Shown piece after piece: positions 25,585-34,282 of a stretch of 64,000 bases of DNA; the stretch's first letter is position 1, and each line of letters opens with the position of its first letter. A program made the translations under genes and the position numbers. Below the pieces are notes generated by a model that ran no database searches, was not told where the DNA came from, and worked only from the letters and a program-made list of their open reading frames with translations. The stretch comes from an uncultured Pseudoalteromonas sp. (lineage in GTDB: Bacteria > Pseudomonadota > Gammaproteobacteria > Enterobacterales > Alteromonadaceae). Location of the stretch: the NCBI GenBank assembly GCA_947493455.1, contig CANLRB010000001.1:310001-374000 (forward strand), in the 5' to 3' direction.

Positions 25585-26682
25585 TTGGAATATATCGACA
25601 CCCTCATAATTGGTGCTGGCGTCGTCGGACTTGCGACAGCCGCAAAACTAAGCGAGTACCGAGAAGTTTTTGTAATAGAACAAAATATGCATTTTGGTGA
25701 GCATACATCAAGCCGCAATAGTGAAGTGGTCCATGCCGGTATTTACTACCCAACAAACAGCTTAAAAGCCAAATTGTGTGTACGCGGTAAAGAGTTACTA
25801 TATCGGCATTGCAGTACCTACCATGTGCCCGTTAAACGCATTGGTAAAGTACTCATTGCACAATCTCAGCACCAAATTGACCAACTTGAACACATTCGCC
25901 GTCAAGCGCGGCTAAATGGTGTTACCGACCTGACGTGGTTGAGCGATCGCGAGCGAAAAGTCGCAGCACCGCAAATCGCATCCAAGGGTGCGCTTTTTTC
26001 CCCCTCAACGGGTATTATAGATAGTCATCAACTGATGTTGTCATTTATTAGTCAGCTTGAAAAGAATCAAGGTCACTACGTTGCTAACACTCAATTTTTA
26101 ACCGCGCAGCCCAACCAAAACGGCTTTATAGTGACGATGATATCAGGCGGTGAGAAAATACAACTACAATGCAAACACATTATCAACGCAGGCGGATTAT
26201 TTGCACAAAAAATAGCAAATAACATTCAGCAGTTACCAAGCGAACTTATTCCTCGGCTCCACTATTGTCGCGGACATTACTTTTCATACCAAGCAGCGCA
26301 CCCATTTCAGCACCTTATTTACCCGCTCCCAGAAAAACATGGGCTTGGTATTCACGCGACAGTGGACTTAGCAGGACAACTTAAATTTGGTCCAGATACC
26401 GAATTTATTGATTCACTCAGTTATCACACAGACGCCGATCTAAAAAATAAGTTTGTCAGCGCGATTAGGCAGTATTGGCCGCAACTCGATGAGAGCAAAC
26501 TTCATGTAGATTATGTGGGGATTCGTCCAAAGCTAACGAGAACAGGGGCGCAAGATTTTATGATCCAATGTGAAGCGGAGCATAAAATCCCAGGCCTGAT
26601 TAACCTATTTGGCATTGAGTCACCCGGCCTCACCGCAAGCATGGCGATTGCAGAATCTATCGCCCAGAAGCTTACTCCATAG
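25585..26682 (+). CDS. FAD-dependent oxidoreductase, L-2-hydroxyglutarate oxidase-like
   Basis: The 365-residue enzyme has the dinucleotide-binding IIGAGVVGLATAAKL (about residues 8-22) and the SRNSEVVHAGIYYP motif characteristic of the LhgO / L-2-hydroxyglutarate dehydrogenase group of the DAO superfamily, with the C-terminal LFGIESPGLTASMAIAE FAD contact. It would oxidise L-2-hydroxyglutarate to 2-oxoglutarate with electrons to O2 or quinone. The start is TTG without a good ribosome site, but the protein begins as the family expects. Confidence 0.85.
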   Translation: MEYIDTLIIGAGVVGLATAAKLSEYREVFVIEQNMHFGEHTSSRNSEVVHAGIYYPTNSLKAKLCVRGKELLYRHCSTYHVPVKRIGKVLIAQSQHQIDQLEHIRRQARLNGVTDLTWLSDRERKVAAPQIASKGALFSPSTGIIDSHQLMLSFISQLEKNQGHYVANTQFLTAQPNQNGFIVTMISGGEKIQLQCKHIINAGGLFAQKIANNIQQLPSELIPRLHYCRGHYFSYQAAHPFQHLIYPLPEKHGLGIHATVDLAGQLKFGPDTEFIDSLSYHTDADLKNKFVSAIRQYWPQLDESKLHVDYVGIRPKLTRTGAQDFMIQCEAEHKIPGLINLFGIESPGLTASMAIAESIAQKLTP

Positions 26683-26742
26683 GCGACCTTTTGTTTACGC
26701 CTAACCGACGCACCTATTTTATCGCATCAACATTCATTTAAA

Positions 26743-28113
26743 CTAGCTACGCATAAAATTTGGATGCTCAGCAAATTGAGCAAGCACAGGAAAAAGCTGA
26801 CTTATTTCACTGTTTGATAGCCCCATCCAACGCGCAAAATTAGCCGCGTATTGTTCGATTGCCATGGTCGGAATTAGCCGACCACTACCAACATCTAAAT
26901 CATGGTTAAACGTTGCAGGAGGTAGATCGCCATAAATGGTGCCCCCCTTTACAGCACCACCTACAACAAAATGATGGGCTCCCCAACCATGATCGGTCCC
27001 GTCACCATTAATTGCCAGAGTGCGACCAAAATCCGATGCAGTAAATAACGTGACTTTATCGCTTAAGCCAGCTAATTGTATTTGCGTATAAAAAGCGCTA
27101 ACCGCATCATCGAGCACCTTTTGCAGTTCAGGTAATTCACGGGCTTGATCTGAATGTGTATCAAAGCCTCCGAGCGAAACGACAAACACCTGTCGCTTTG
27201 TGCCAAGCTGCTGATTCGCTTTTACCACATTGGCAACACTTGCGAGTTGCTGGCCAAGCGGCGTATTCGGAAATGTCGATGTATCGTTATTATTATCGCC
27301 TACCGCCTCTTTAAATAGCGCATTCGCTTCAAATGCGCTGCGATGTTTGTTAACGATATCTTGCTCTAGAATATTGCTCGTTGTCCTTTGGGCTTGCGAA
27401 AAATGATCATTGAACTCACTCGCCAATTCTTCATTTACATTATTCAACAAATTAACATCGAGCGCTTTACCGCCAATAAGATGATACGGCGATGTCGTTT
27501 CGCCGGTAATCATTAATTCACCACTTGACATTGTCATCGCAGAAAATGGGCTTGTATTACTTTTACCGTTTGCCATAAGCGCGTCGTGGATTTGGCCTGC
27601 CCAGCCGTATTGCGCCCCTTCAGTGCTGCCCGACATCCAAGTTGATTGCTGGTCATTATGAGAAAATAATCGCGACGGTAAGTTTGCCATGCTATTTTCA
27701 ATTGCAGTTTTTGACGTCGGCTCAAGCAAGGGGCCAACATTGCCAACCACCGCCATATTCCCTTGCTGATACAAGGCTTGCATCCCGGGCATTTCAGGTG
27801 GTAAAGCAAACTGTCTCGCACCAAATCGACTCGGCACAGTAAGTGGCAACAAGTTTGCTTTGTCACGAGAATTGGCATAACGATTAAGTAATGGCTGTCG
27901 AATATTTGCCCATGACGCATACCCCTCACTATCGCAGGGGATTAACGTATCGTAGCTATCCATGCCGCCATATAAAAATACACAAACCAGCGCTTTATAA
28001 TCGTCATCACTTTCAACTTCACTGGCATGGGCCAACATTGATGATAAACTTGTCATTGTCGCGGCAGCAGTCACTGAGGCTGAGCTCAACTTTAAAAAAT
28101 TACGTCTATTCAT
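26743..28113 (-). CDS. DUF1501 secreted protein (Tat signal)
   Basis: The 456-residue protein starts with a twin-arginine signal (RRNFLK, then a hydrophobic stretch to about residue 30) and shows the DUF1501 pattern: VFLYGGMDSYDTLIP, FASDFGRT-like TASDFGRTLAINGDGTDHGWG and a C-terminal GGAVKGGTIYG. The family is sulfatase/phosphatase-like and of unknown function. It follows the DUF1800 gene by 9 bases; the two families nearly always occur as a pair. Confidence 0.9.
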   Translation of the reverse strand: MNRRNFLKLSSASVTAAATMTSLSSMLAHASEVESDDDYKALVCVFLYGGMDSYDTLIPCDSEGYASWANIRQPLLNRYANSRDKANLLPLTVPSRFGARQFALPPEMPGMQALYQQGNMAVVGNVGPLLEPTSKTAIENSMANLPSRLFSHNDQQSTWMSGSTEGAQYGWAGQIHDALMANGKSNTSPFSAMTMSSGELMITGETTSPYHLIGGKALDVNLLNNVNEELASEFNDHFSQAQRTTSNILEQDIVNKHRSAFEANALFKEAVGDNNNDTSTFPNTPLGQQLASVANVVKANQQLGTKRQVFVVSLGGFDTHSDQARELPELQKVLDDAVSAFYTQIQLAGLSDKVTLFTASDFGRTLAINGDGTDHGWGAHHFVVGGAVKGGTIYGDLPPATFNHDLDVGSGRLIPTMAIEQYAANFARWMGLSNSEISQLFPVLAQFAEHPNFMRS

Positions 28114-28122
28114 GATGCTCTC

Positions 28123-29907
28123 CTACAGCTGCACTAAATAATCAGAAGAAGTCATTACCATAAGAACGGCAAGCTTTACGCGGTTTTCATGAGACTCGAG
28201 TTTTGTCACGGCAGTTGTTATGCGCGCTATTGTTTGCTCCGACAGTGCGTTGGCGGTCAACAGCAAGTTGAGATGTGCCACCAGCGCGTTAGCATTTTCG
28301 GCGAGCGCGACTTCATCATCATAAGAGACCAAAAAGCTGTCCGGGGCGTCTTCTGGGTCTAGGTCAAGTCCTTCAGACTCAATCGCTTCAGCAATCCAAT
28401 CCACATCCACGTTCGCTTGCTGTCCGGTGATAAAATAGGTCATAAAGTTAATGTAACCTGGAATCGACGTCGCATTCGTAATTTGTAATTCAGGGGCGAC
28501 TAACTCGTTTTCAGCACTTACCGAGCCAGGTGCTTTATAACCTGGTCGAAAGAAATTAAAAACACTGGGTGCGCGATACGGATGCTGACCTAAACGGGTC
28601 GCTGAACTGGTATCCCATAACGGCAATACAAATTCAGGCCAAATGTTGTGCGCTTCAAATGCACGGGCCCACTGTGTAAATCGAATAATGGGTTCGCGGA
28701 TCTTCCCACCCGCTAGCGCGGTTGTAGCAAGAGCTTCGCTATCAAACAAAATAGCCGCAACCGTCGCCGCCATATCGCCCCGTTGTTCAGTACCGACTTG
28801 GTCGCCATTTGGCAGGACAAACTGGCCGCTTTCAAATACACTTGCAACGCGCTGCACATAAGCCGGTGTCGGATTACTCACCACTAAGCGCTGAATGAGT
28901 TGCTGTGAGATAAATGGTGCCACATTGTGATGAGCGAAAATGGCATCCAATGCCATATTGATTGACGCTTCCGCCGATGTATCTTCGGCAATGGTTGTTT
29001 GTAAAAACGACTTTTCTTTGTCTGAATGTTCTTCGTCAAAAATCCACATTGGTACACTAAAGGCCGCAGCAACTGATGTTTCAATTGCCTCTTCGTCTAA
29101 GTTGAGTCCGGTAAAAACCCGTGCTAAACCTTGTATATCATCATTGTTATAGGCTTCAATTTGCGCGCCTTCGTCATCTTTTTTAGGCGCACCATCGAGG
29201 TTGAGTTCCGTAACACCGATAGTAAACAGCTGTAATAACTCGCGGGCATAATTTTCATCAGGCTTTCGGCCAGTTTCATCATTACCTTTTTTATTTCCCA
29301 TATAGGTTAAATAAAACCCCATGGCCGGTGAATAAGTGACTTGCTGCAATATATCTCGGTAATTGCCAAACGCATTCTTAATTAATATATCTTGGTAATA
29401 CGCCATGGCCTCCGCATGCTCTGCCAATTCATCGCCCGAATTAGTCGATGTTACCAATATTTCAGAAAGCGCAAACGCAACTCGTTGGCGCAATTGGTCA
29501 TCGGCTTCGATAGCGTGTTGCCAAAATGCCAAGGAGGTCGATGCCATATAAACTAAACTTGGCTCTTCAAAGTCTTCAGGTCGGGTATATTTGGCAATGG
29601 ATGACATTAACAATGTCGGAGGTAAGCTTAGCTGGCTTTGAAACCATTCTGACGCGGTGGTCTCTTCATAAAGATCCACATCACTGGGCGTTGCACCAAA
29701 GCTGGCGCGGTTGATAAACCGAATTGTGTCGACCGGTGTTAACCACGTTGAATCAATCACCACCACAGGGTCATCTGGTTTGATATCTTTATTGGTTGTT
29801 GAATTGTCGCTGCTTGCTTCACCGCCACCACATGCGATAAGTAAAACGGGTAGTACGAACCAAGCAAGCTTATTCGCTAACGACTGTTTATTTCGTGTAT
29901 ATTGCAT
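28123..29907 (-). CDS. DUF1800 lipoprotein
   Basis: The 594-residue protein has lipobox LIAC with C26 followed by a Gly-rich linker. The DUF1800 domain occupies most of the rest: FINRASFGATPSDVDL near residue 65, the conserved PDENYARELLQLFTIG segment near 220-235, and HPYRAPSVFNFFRPGY near 455. The family's function is unknown. It heads an operon with the DUF1501 partner; the two-component genes downstream of the next gap lie on the same strand but are upstream in transcription. Confidence 0.9.
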   Translation of the reverse strand: MQYTRNKQSLANKLAWFVLPVLLIACGGGEASSDNSTTNKDIKPDDPVVVIDSTWLTPVDTIRFINRASFGATPSDVDLYEETTASEWFQSQLSLPPTLLMSSIAKYTRPEDFEEPSLVYMASTSLAFWQHAIEADDQLRQRVAFALSEILVTSTNSGDELAEHAEAMAYYQDILIKNAFGNYRDILQQVTYSPAMGFYLTYMGNKKGNDETGRKPDENYARELLQLFTIGVTELNLDGAPKKDDEGAQIEAYNNDDIQGLARVFTGLNLDEEAIETSVAAAFSVPMWIFDEEHSDKEKSFLQTTIAEDTSAEASINMALDAIFAHHNVAPFISQQLIQRLVVSNPTPAYVQRVASVFESGQFVLPNGDQVGTEQRGDMAATVAAILFDSEALATTALAGGKIREPIIRFTQWARAFEAHNIWPEFVLPLWDTSSATRLGQHPYRAPSVFNFFRPGYKAPGSVSAENELVAPELQITNATSIPGYINFMTYFITGQQANVDVDWIAEAIESEGLDLDPEDAPDSFLVSYDDEVALAENANALVAHLNLLLTANALSEQTIARITTAVTKLESHENRVKLAVLMVMTSSDYLVQL

Positions 29908-30014
29908 TGCTCACATCCTATCTCTTAACGTCTCTTTAACTATAAAAGGAGAGTGAGCAGCCGTCTCTTACAATTAAGCATTAATTACCATACAAAATTG
30001 TATTATTTAATACT

Positions 30015-31406
30015 TTATTCCTGCACCGGTAGAAGAATATCGAACACGGCTCCTGATTGGTTTGGAATTAACGTAATACTCGCTTCATGTAAATCACAGA
30101 TTGCTTTCACAATACTTAAGCCAAGACCATTGCCCGGTTTACCACGGCTGTAATCTACTCGGTAGAATCGCTCAAAGATATGGCTTGCGAACTGACTATC
30201 GATTCCAGGTCCAGAGTCACCAATTTGCAATAGTGCACCATGCACACTACTTTGCAAGCGGATCCAAACTTTTGCCTGCTCATCACTATAAACCAGTGCA
30301 TTTTCGAGCAAGTTGCTAACCATTTGATTAAGTAAATCAATATCGCCTTGGCACATCACATTGTCGACGACTGAAACCTGTAATTGTTTGCCGCTATCTT
30401 CGAATACCGGTAAATAGCTTTCAGCAAGGTCACTTATCACAGATGAAACATCAACGAGCTTAAACCCCGCTTTTCGTCGACCCGATTCAATTTCGTTAAG
30501 GCGAATAAGATTACTAAAAGTTTTAATAATGTTTTGTAAATCGGAATCTGCTTTTTCAAGGTGCACTATCATCGCGCCTTTGTCATCAAGGTCTTGTTGC
30601 ATCAACTGTATGCGATTCGCAACCCGAGACAACGGCGTTTTTAAATCATGCGCAATGCCAACTGACATCGTTAGCATTTGCCGATGCAATGTCGCCACTT
30701 TGTCGAGCATTTGATTCAGTTGCCCCGTTAAGCTTTTGATTTCAAGGGAAGACGAGCAGACTACAAGACGATTGGTATCTGGTTTTTGCGCAACGCCATC
30801 GATTTGCAGCGACAAATTCGTTAATTCGTTTATTAACCAACGACTGAGTACATAGGTGATAGTTGGTAACGCAAGCAAAACAAACAAAAATAGCACAAAA
30901 ACACTTCGAACAAGCTGACGTTTAAAGGTTTGAGCCTCGTCGCCAATCGGCATTTGTAACATCAATTGCGCGCCGTCTTCAAGCACAGTGCCATAGCCGA
31001 TAACACGTATTCGCTCATCGTCAACAACGTATCTATGCCGTTGAAAGCCTCTGTAAATATCAAGTTCTTTAGCCCCAGTAACGAGGTTGCTTTCATTATC
31101 ATAAAAGGCAAACACTAAATCATGATGCTCAAACCGTGAGAGCATTTCTTCGTTATCAAATATTGGACTCTCGTCTAATTCATACTCTTCTAAAAGCGCC
31201 GTTAATCCTTGCTCTAGATATAGCTCAACAACCTCTTCAGAAATGCCTTTTAATTCATTGCGAATTTCACTGTGATGCGCTTTCACTTTTAAAAACGTCG
31301 TTAACGCCAGTAACAATGACGCACAACAAAATAACGCAAGCAAGCTAAGAAGTACGCGCTTGAAAATAGGCCGACTAAATCGACTCTGTTTACTCGGAGA
31401 TGACAT
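30015..31406 (-). CDS. Membrane sensor histidine kinase
   Basis: The 463-residue kinase has TM1 at about 17-40, a periplasmic sensor loop to about 163, TM2 at about 165-187, a HAMP-like linker, the phospho-acceptor H253 in GIAHDLKTPL, an N box (NLLENALVYS), and G boxes GDSGPGID and GNGLGLSIVKA. It overlaps the response regulator gene by 17 bases, forming an OmpR/EnvZ-type pair. The signal is unknown; the acidic sensor loop (many D/E) could sense cations or cationic peptides. Confidence 0.93.
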   Translation of the reverse strand: MSSPSKQSRFSRPIFKRVLLSLLALFCCASLLLALTTFLKVKAHHSEIRNELKGISEEVVELYLEQGLTALLEEYELDESPIFDNEEMLSRFEHHDLVFAFYDNESNLVTGAKELDIYRGFQRHRYVVDDERIRVIGYGTVLEDGAQLMLQMPIGDEAQTFKRQLVRSVFVLFLFVLLALPTITYVLSRWLINELTNLSLQIDGVAQKPDTNRLVVCSSSLEIKSLTGQLNQMLDKVATLHRQMLTMSVGIAHDLKTPLSRVANRIQLMQQDLDDKGAMIVHLEKADSDLQNIIKTFSNLIRLNEIESGRRKAGFKLVDVSSVISDLAESYLPVFEDSGKQLQVSVVDNVMCQGDIDLLNQMVSNLLENALVYSDEQAKVWIRLQSSVHGALLQIGDSGPGIDSQFASHIFERFYRVDYSRGKPGNGLGLSIVKAICDLHEASITLIPNQSGAVFDILLPVQE

Positions 31407-32061
31407 AACCGCTCCCGCGCACTGTTTTAATTAGATCATGATCAAAAGGTTTATCCACCTTATTACGCAACCGACTAACATGAGTCTGTACCAAGCTCGT
31501 TTGCGGATCAAAGCTAAACCCCCAAACCTGCTCTAATAACATGGTTTTAGTCACTAGCTGATTTGCATTCATCATAAGGAATTCGAGAATTTTATATTCG
31601 CGTGGCATTAAATCGAGCTCAGTGCCCGCACGGATACACTTTTGCTGTGTGCGATCGAGCGAGAGATCAGCCACACTCAATATATGATTTGCTTGTTTTA
31701 ATGGTGAGCGCCTTGCAAGCGCGCGTAATCTTGCCATCAGCTCTGAAAACGCAAACGGCTTAACGAGGTAATCATCGGCGCCAGCATCGAGTCCGGCCAC
31801 GCGATCACTGGTTTCTGCAAGTGCGGTCAAAACAATAATTGGTGTTTCAATGCCACTGCCGCGCAACAATTTTATCGCATCGATACCGTCCATATCCGGC
31901 AACATACGATCAAATATCAAAACATCATACAATTCGGTTGACGCCGCAAGTATACCGTCTTTGGCGTTTAAAACATGTTTAAGCGCATCACCTTGCTGAT
32001 GCATACCGCGCGCTATAAATTCAGCTGTATCTTGATCATCTTCTATTAGCAGTACATTCAT
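31390..32061 (-). CDS. OmpR-family response regulator
   Basis: The 223-residue regulator has a receiver domain with phospho-acceptor D51 (DVLIFDRMLPD), acidic pocket E7/D8/D9, switch T and K (VLTALAETSD, VKPFAF), and a C-terminal winged helix (about 125-220) with the TSLVQTHVSRLRNKVDK recognition region. It is transcribed first, with the kinase overlapping its end. The QseB/PmrA-like branch is a reasonable placement. Targets are not visible apart from a possible self-site upstream. Confidence 0.94.
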   Translation of the reverse strand: MNVLLIEDDQDTAEFIARGMHQQGDALKHVLNAKDGILAASTELYDVLIFDRMLPDMDGIDAIKLLRGSGIETPIIVLTALAETSDRVAGLDAGADDYLVKPFAFSELMARLRALARRSPLKQANHILSVADLSLDRTQQKCIRAGTELDLMPREYKILEFLMMNANQLVTKTMLLEQVWGFSFDPQTSLVQTHVSRLRNKVDKPFDHDLIKTVRGSGYVISE

Positions 32062-32118
32062 ATTGCAAAACCACAGTAATAACTCTTTTATCTTAGCGTG
32101 TTAACGCGTTTAAGGAAG

Positions 32119-32132
32119 TTACAATTTCGTAA
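32119..32132. promoter_or_regulatory. Possible binding site upstream of the response regulator
   Basis: TTAC-N6-GTAA forms a small dyad about 58 bases upstream of the regulator start. Such a pattern would suit autoregulation, but it is short and could be chance. Confidence 0.25.
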
Positions 32133-32176
32133 TCTTCTGTTGTATTTGCAATATAAATGAAGAAGTCACCCTTTTT

Positions 32177-33655
32177 TTACCATTTCCAAAAAGCAGCCCC
32201 TATATTTTTTGTTTTTCCCGAATCAGGAGTTAAATACCAGGATTTCTTTTGTTGGTTATTGTGAAGGGTGTAGTCCAAGTAATCAGAATACGCTTCACCT
32301 AAATCAACGTATTCGAGTGGCGGCAACCAATCATCAGGAAATACTAACGAATAAGGGTAGCCATTGTTATCTTTGTATTCGTATATCCCATTCCTGTCAT
32401 TACTCGAACTTGAAAGTAAAGGGGCAAAGCCAGGTAAATGGATTTCAAATCCAGTAGAGTGCACATGAATATAAGGATCATATGGTGGGTTAGGTACAGC
32501 ATCGTATGCAATTGGCTCATCAAAATCCACAGCGATACTAAACTTGTGTCCTTTTATAGCCTGTTGGCCTGACAAGGTGTTCGCGAATTCACTATTATCA
32601 ACTTTTAACAAGCCCTTTGTGTTCTCATATACTTTTAAGTTTAACTTATCATCAACCCTAAGAGACATTGGGTAGCCACTAACTTGCTCAACCGAATCTG
32701 GTTTAAATAGGTTTAGTGTAACGTCACCTGACACACTTTGTGTAAAAGGAATATGAAGATACCAATCATGATTATCTGACGCACCACGCGCAATCATATA
32801 ACCTACAGCAATCAACGACACGACTTCCGTTTCGTTCATACCAAAACCAACTCGATAGCCAATCACCAAGTCATTGAAGTCATAGTCACCGTAATGAGGA
32901 TATCGATCTTCATATGCAACAACATAAAACGAGTCACTACTCGGATAATAAATCCAAGAATCAACATTTTCAGTAATTTGATTTTGAGCAATAACAAGCG
33001 GGGCAAGCTCAACACCGGGTGCTAATTCCTCTAAGTAACGAGCATCTTCTGGATTAATTAAAGCAACATCTTCAAAGCCGCCAGTAAAGTCATAAAATGC
33101 TTCAGGGTCACCCAAGCTACCATTCGTTTCAAGAAGCTCTACATAGAGCATTGCTTGCTCTGCTTGAGATATATTAATATCAACATCAAAACTCAATAAC
33201 GCATCATATAATTGCGTGACATCTGTGTTTTGACTTCCTGTTAAACGAGATGAGCCTGTTTCACCAATTAAAGTGTAATAGAAAGAGCGTGATTGTGAGC
33301 CTGCTTCAGCGAGTAAGCTAGAAGTTGGTGTCACGAAGTTTACATATTCATAGTTCGTGCCATCGATATTAAAAACAAGTTTTGCTGACTTAATAGCGAC
33401 CCCTTGCGTTGCAGCCTTTTCTGTGCCATTTGCACTCTCATTGATATCAACTGCAAAAATAATCTTTCCATTATGCGCGTTTCTTAGTGATTCTAAGTCT
33501 ACACTAGAGAGGTCATTTTTTGCCTGTTGCGCTTTAAACATATCGATAATACCTTCGCCTTGTTTAATTGTGTCTTTCAGCTTTACAGAATTAACAGCGC
33601 TCAATTCAGATGAGTAAAAAACTAGGGTAATAAATAAAAGATTGTATAGTCTCAT
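32177..33655 (-). CDS. LruC-domain secreted protein
   Basis: The 492-residue exported protein has a signal peptide (about 1-20). The hallmark of LruC domains, DYDFNDLVIGYRV, follows a YEDRYPHYG segment near residue 255; such Asp-rich loops usually bind calcium. A C-terminal domain (about 285-490) with paired beta strands resembles the DUF4842 partner domain. Its start overlaps the end of the small lipoprotein gene by 4 bases. It may be an adhesin-like or surface-associated protein; function is inferred. Confidence 0.8.
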   Translation of the reverse strand: MRLYNLLFITLVFYSSELSAVNSVKLKDTIKQGEGIIDMFKAQQAKNDLSSVDLESLRNAHNGKIIFAVDINESANGTEKAATQGVAIKSAKLVFNIDGTNYEYVNFVTPTSSLLAEAGSQSRSFYYTLIGETGSSRLTGSQNTDVTQLYDALLSFDVDINISQAEQAMLYVELLETNGSLGDPEAFYDFTGGFEDVALINPEDARYLEELAPGVELAPLVIAQNQITENVDSWIYYPSSDSFYVVAYEDRYPHYGDYDFNDLVIGYRVGFGMNETEVVSLIAVGYMIARGASDNHDWYLHIPFTQSVSGDVTLNLFKPDSVEQVSGYPMSLRVDDKLNLKVYENTKGLLKVDNSEFANTLSGQQAIKGHKFSIAVDFDEPIAYDAVPNPPYDPYIHVHSTGFEIHLPGFAPLLSSSSNDRNGIYEYKDNNGYPYSLVFPDDWLPPLEYVDLGEAYSDYLDYTLHNNQQKKSWYLTPDSGKTKNIGAAFWKW

Positions 33656-34035
33656 AGTTTTATCACTCCATTTATTTGTTTATCTTGCGGAAAGTCAGAG
33701 AAAAGATCGAAGTAGATTTGGTCTACATTATTGGGCACATGAATTGAGAACTGACTCTGTGGATTAGCTTTTCCTAGATACAAAGTACGATTGGAATCGG
33801 TATATACTTTTAAAAATACTGTATCAGATGTAAATTCATAATTAGTTACGTCAATCGTGACTTTAAAGTCTTTATACTGGTTAAAATTAGAATCGTCAGT
33901 CAATTTATTGTCTGCTAATAAAGAGCTAACCTTTTTCTCAACTGGGGGGTTATCTACAGATGAACTAGTTTCCGATTCTCCCCCTCCGCACCCACTCAAA
34001 AGGGCAATACAAATAGCTAGATTTAGTTTGTTCAT
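33652..34035 (-). CDS. Small lipoprotein upstream of the LruC gene
   Basis: I start at the ATG encoding MNKLNLAICIALLSGCGGG, since AGGT is well placed before it; lipobox LSGC with C16. The mature 112 residues have a Ser/Glu linker and one beta-rich domain (ATG to about residue 127) with TVFLKVYTDSNRTLYLG. The 4-base overlap with the LruC gene suggests that the two products work together. I do not recognise a family. Confidence 0.7.
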   Translation of the reverse strand: MNKLNLAICIALLSGCGGGESETSSSVDNPPVEKKVSSLLADNKLTDDSNFNQYKDFKVTIDVTNYEFTSDTVFLKVYTDSNRTLYLGKANPQSQFSIHVPNNVDQIYFDLFSDFPQDKQINGVIKL

Positions 34036-34139
34036 AATCATACCTAAACGTTGTTTTGTACAATTGAGATGCAACTATCCAACCAAAAAAATAACACTTA
34101 TTTTTCAATCACATATAAAATTTTTATTTTGTTTTTTGC

Positions 34140-34156
34140 AATTTGCACTGCAAATT
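34140..34156. promoter_or_regulatory. 17-bp palindrome between the lipoprotein and PhoD genes
   Basis: AATTTGCA-C-TGCAAATT is a perfect dyad in the gap between divergent genes, about 105 bases from the leftward start and 127 from phoD. It could be an operator for either. The regulator is unknown. Confidence 0.4.
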
Positions 34157-34282
34157 AAAATGGATGGTAATTTTCAAATAGGATTACATCGGTTCACAAT
34201 CACGAGACATCAGAGGTTTGACCAGACCTAAAAATGTCATATATGGTAGTTAAAATTAATAATAAAAACAAAAGGAAGCAAA

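Noticed and set aside
25503-25700. Plus-strand frame over the start of the FAD oxidoreductase
   Set aside because: Overlaps the conserved FAD-binding N-terminus in another frame and has no supporting signal.
34234-34244. Pho box before phoD
   Set aside because: Only the left half (TGTCATATAT) resembles the consensus; the second half-site is missing, so I mention it only within the phoD entry.
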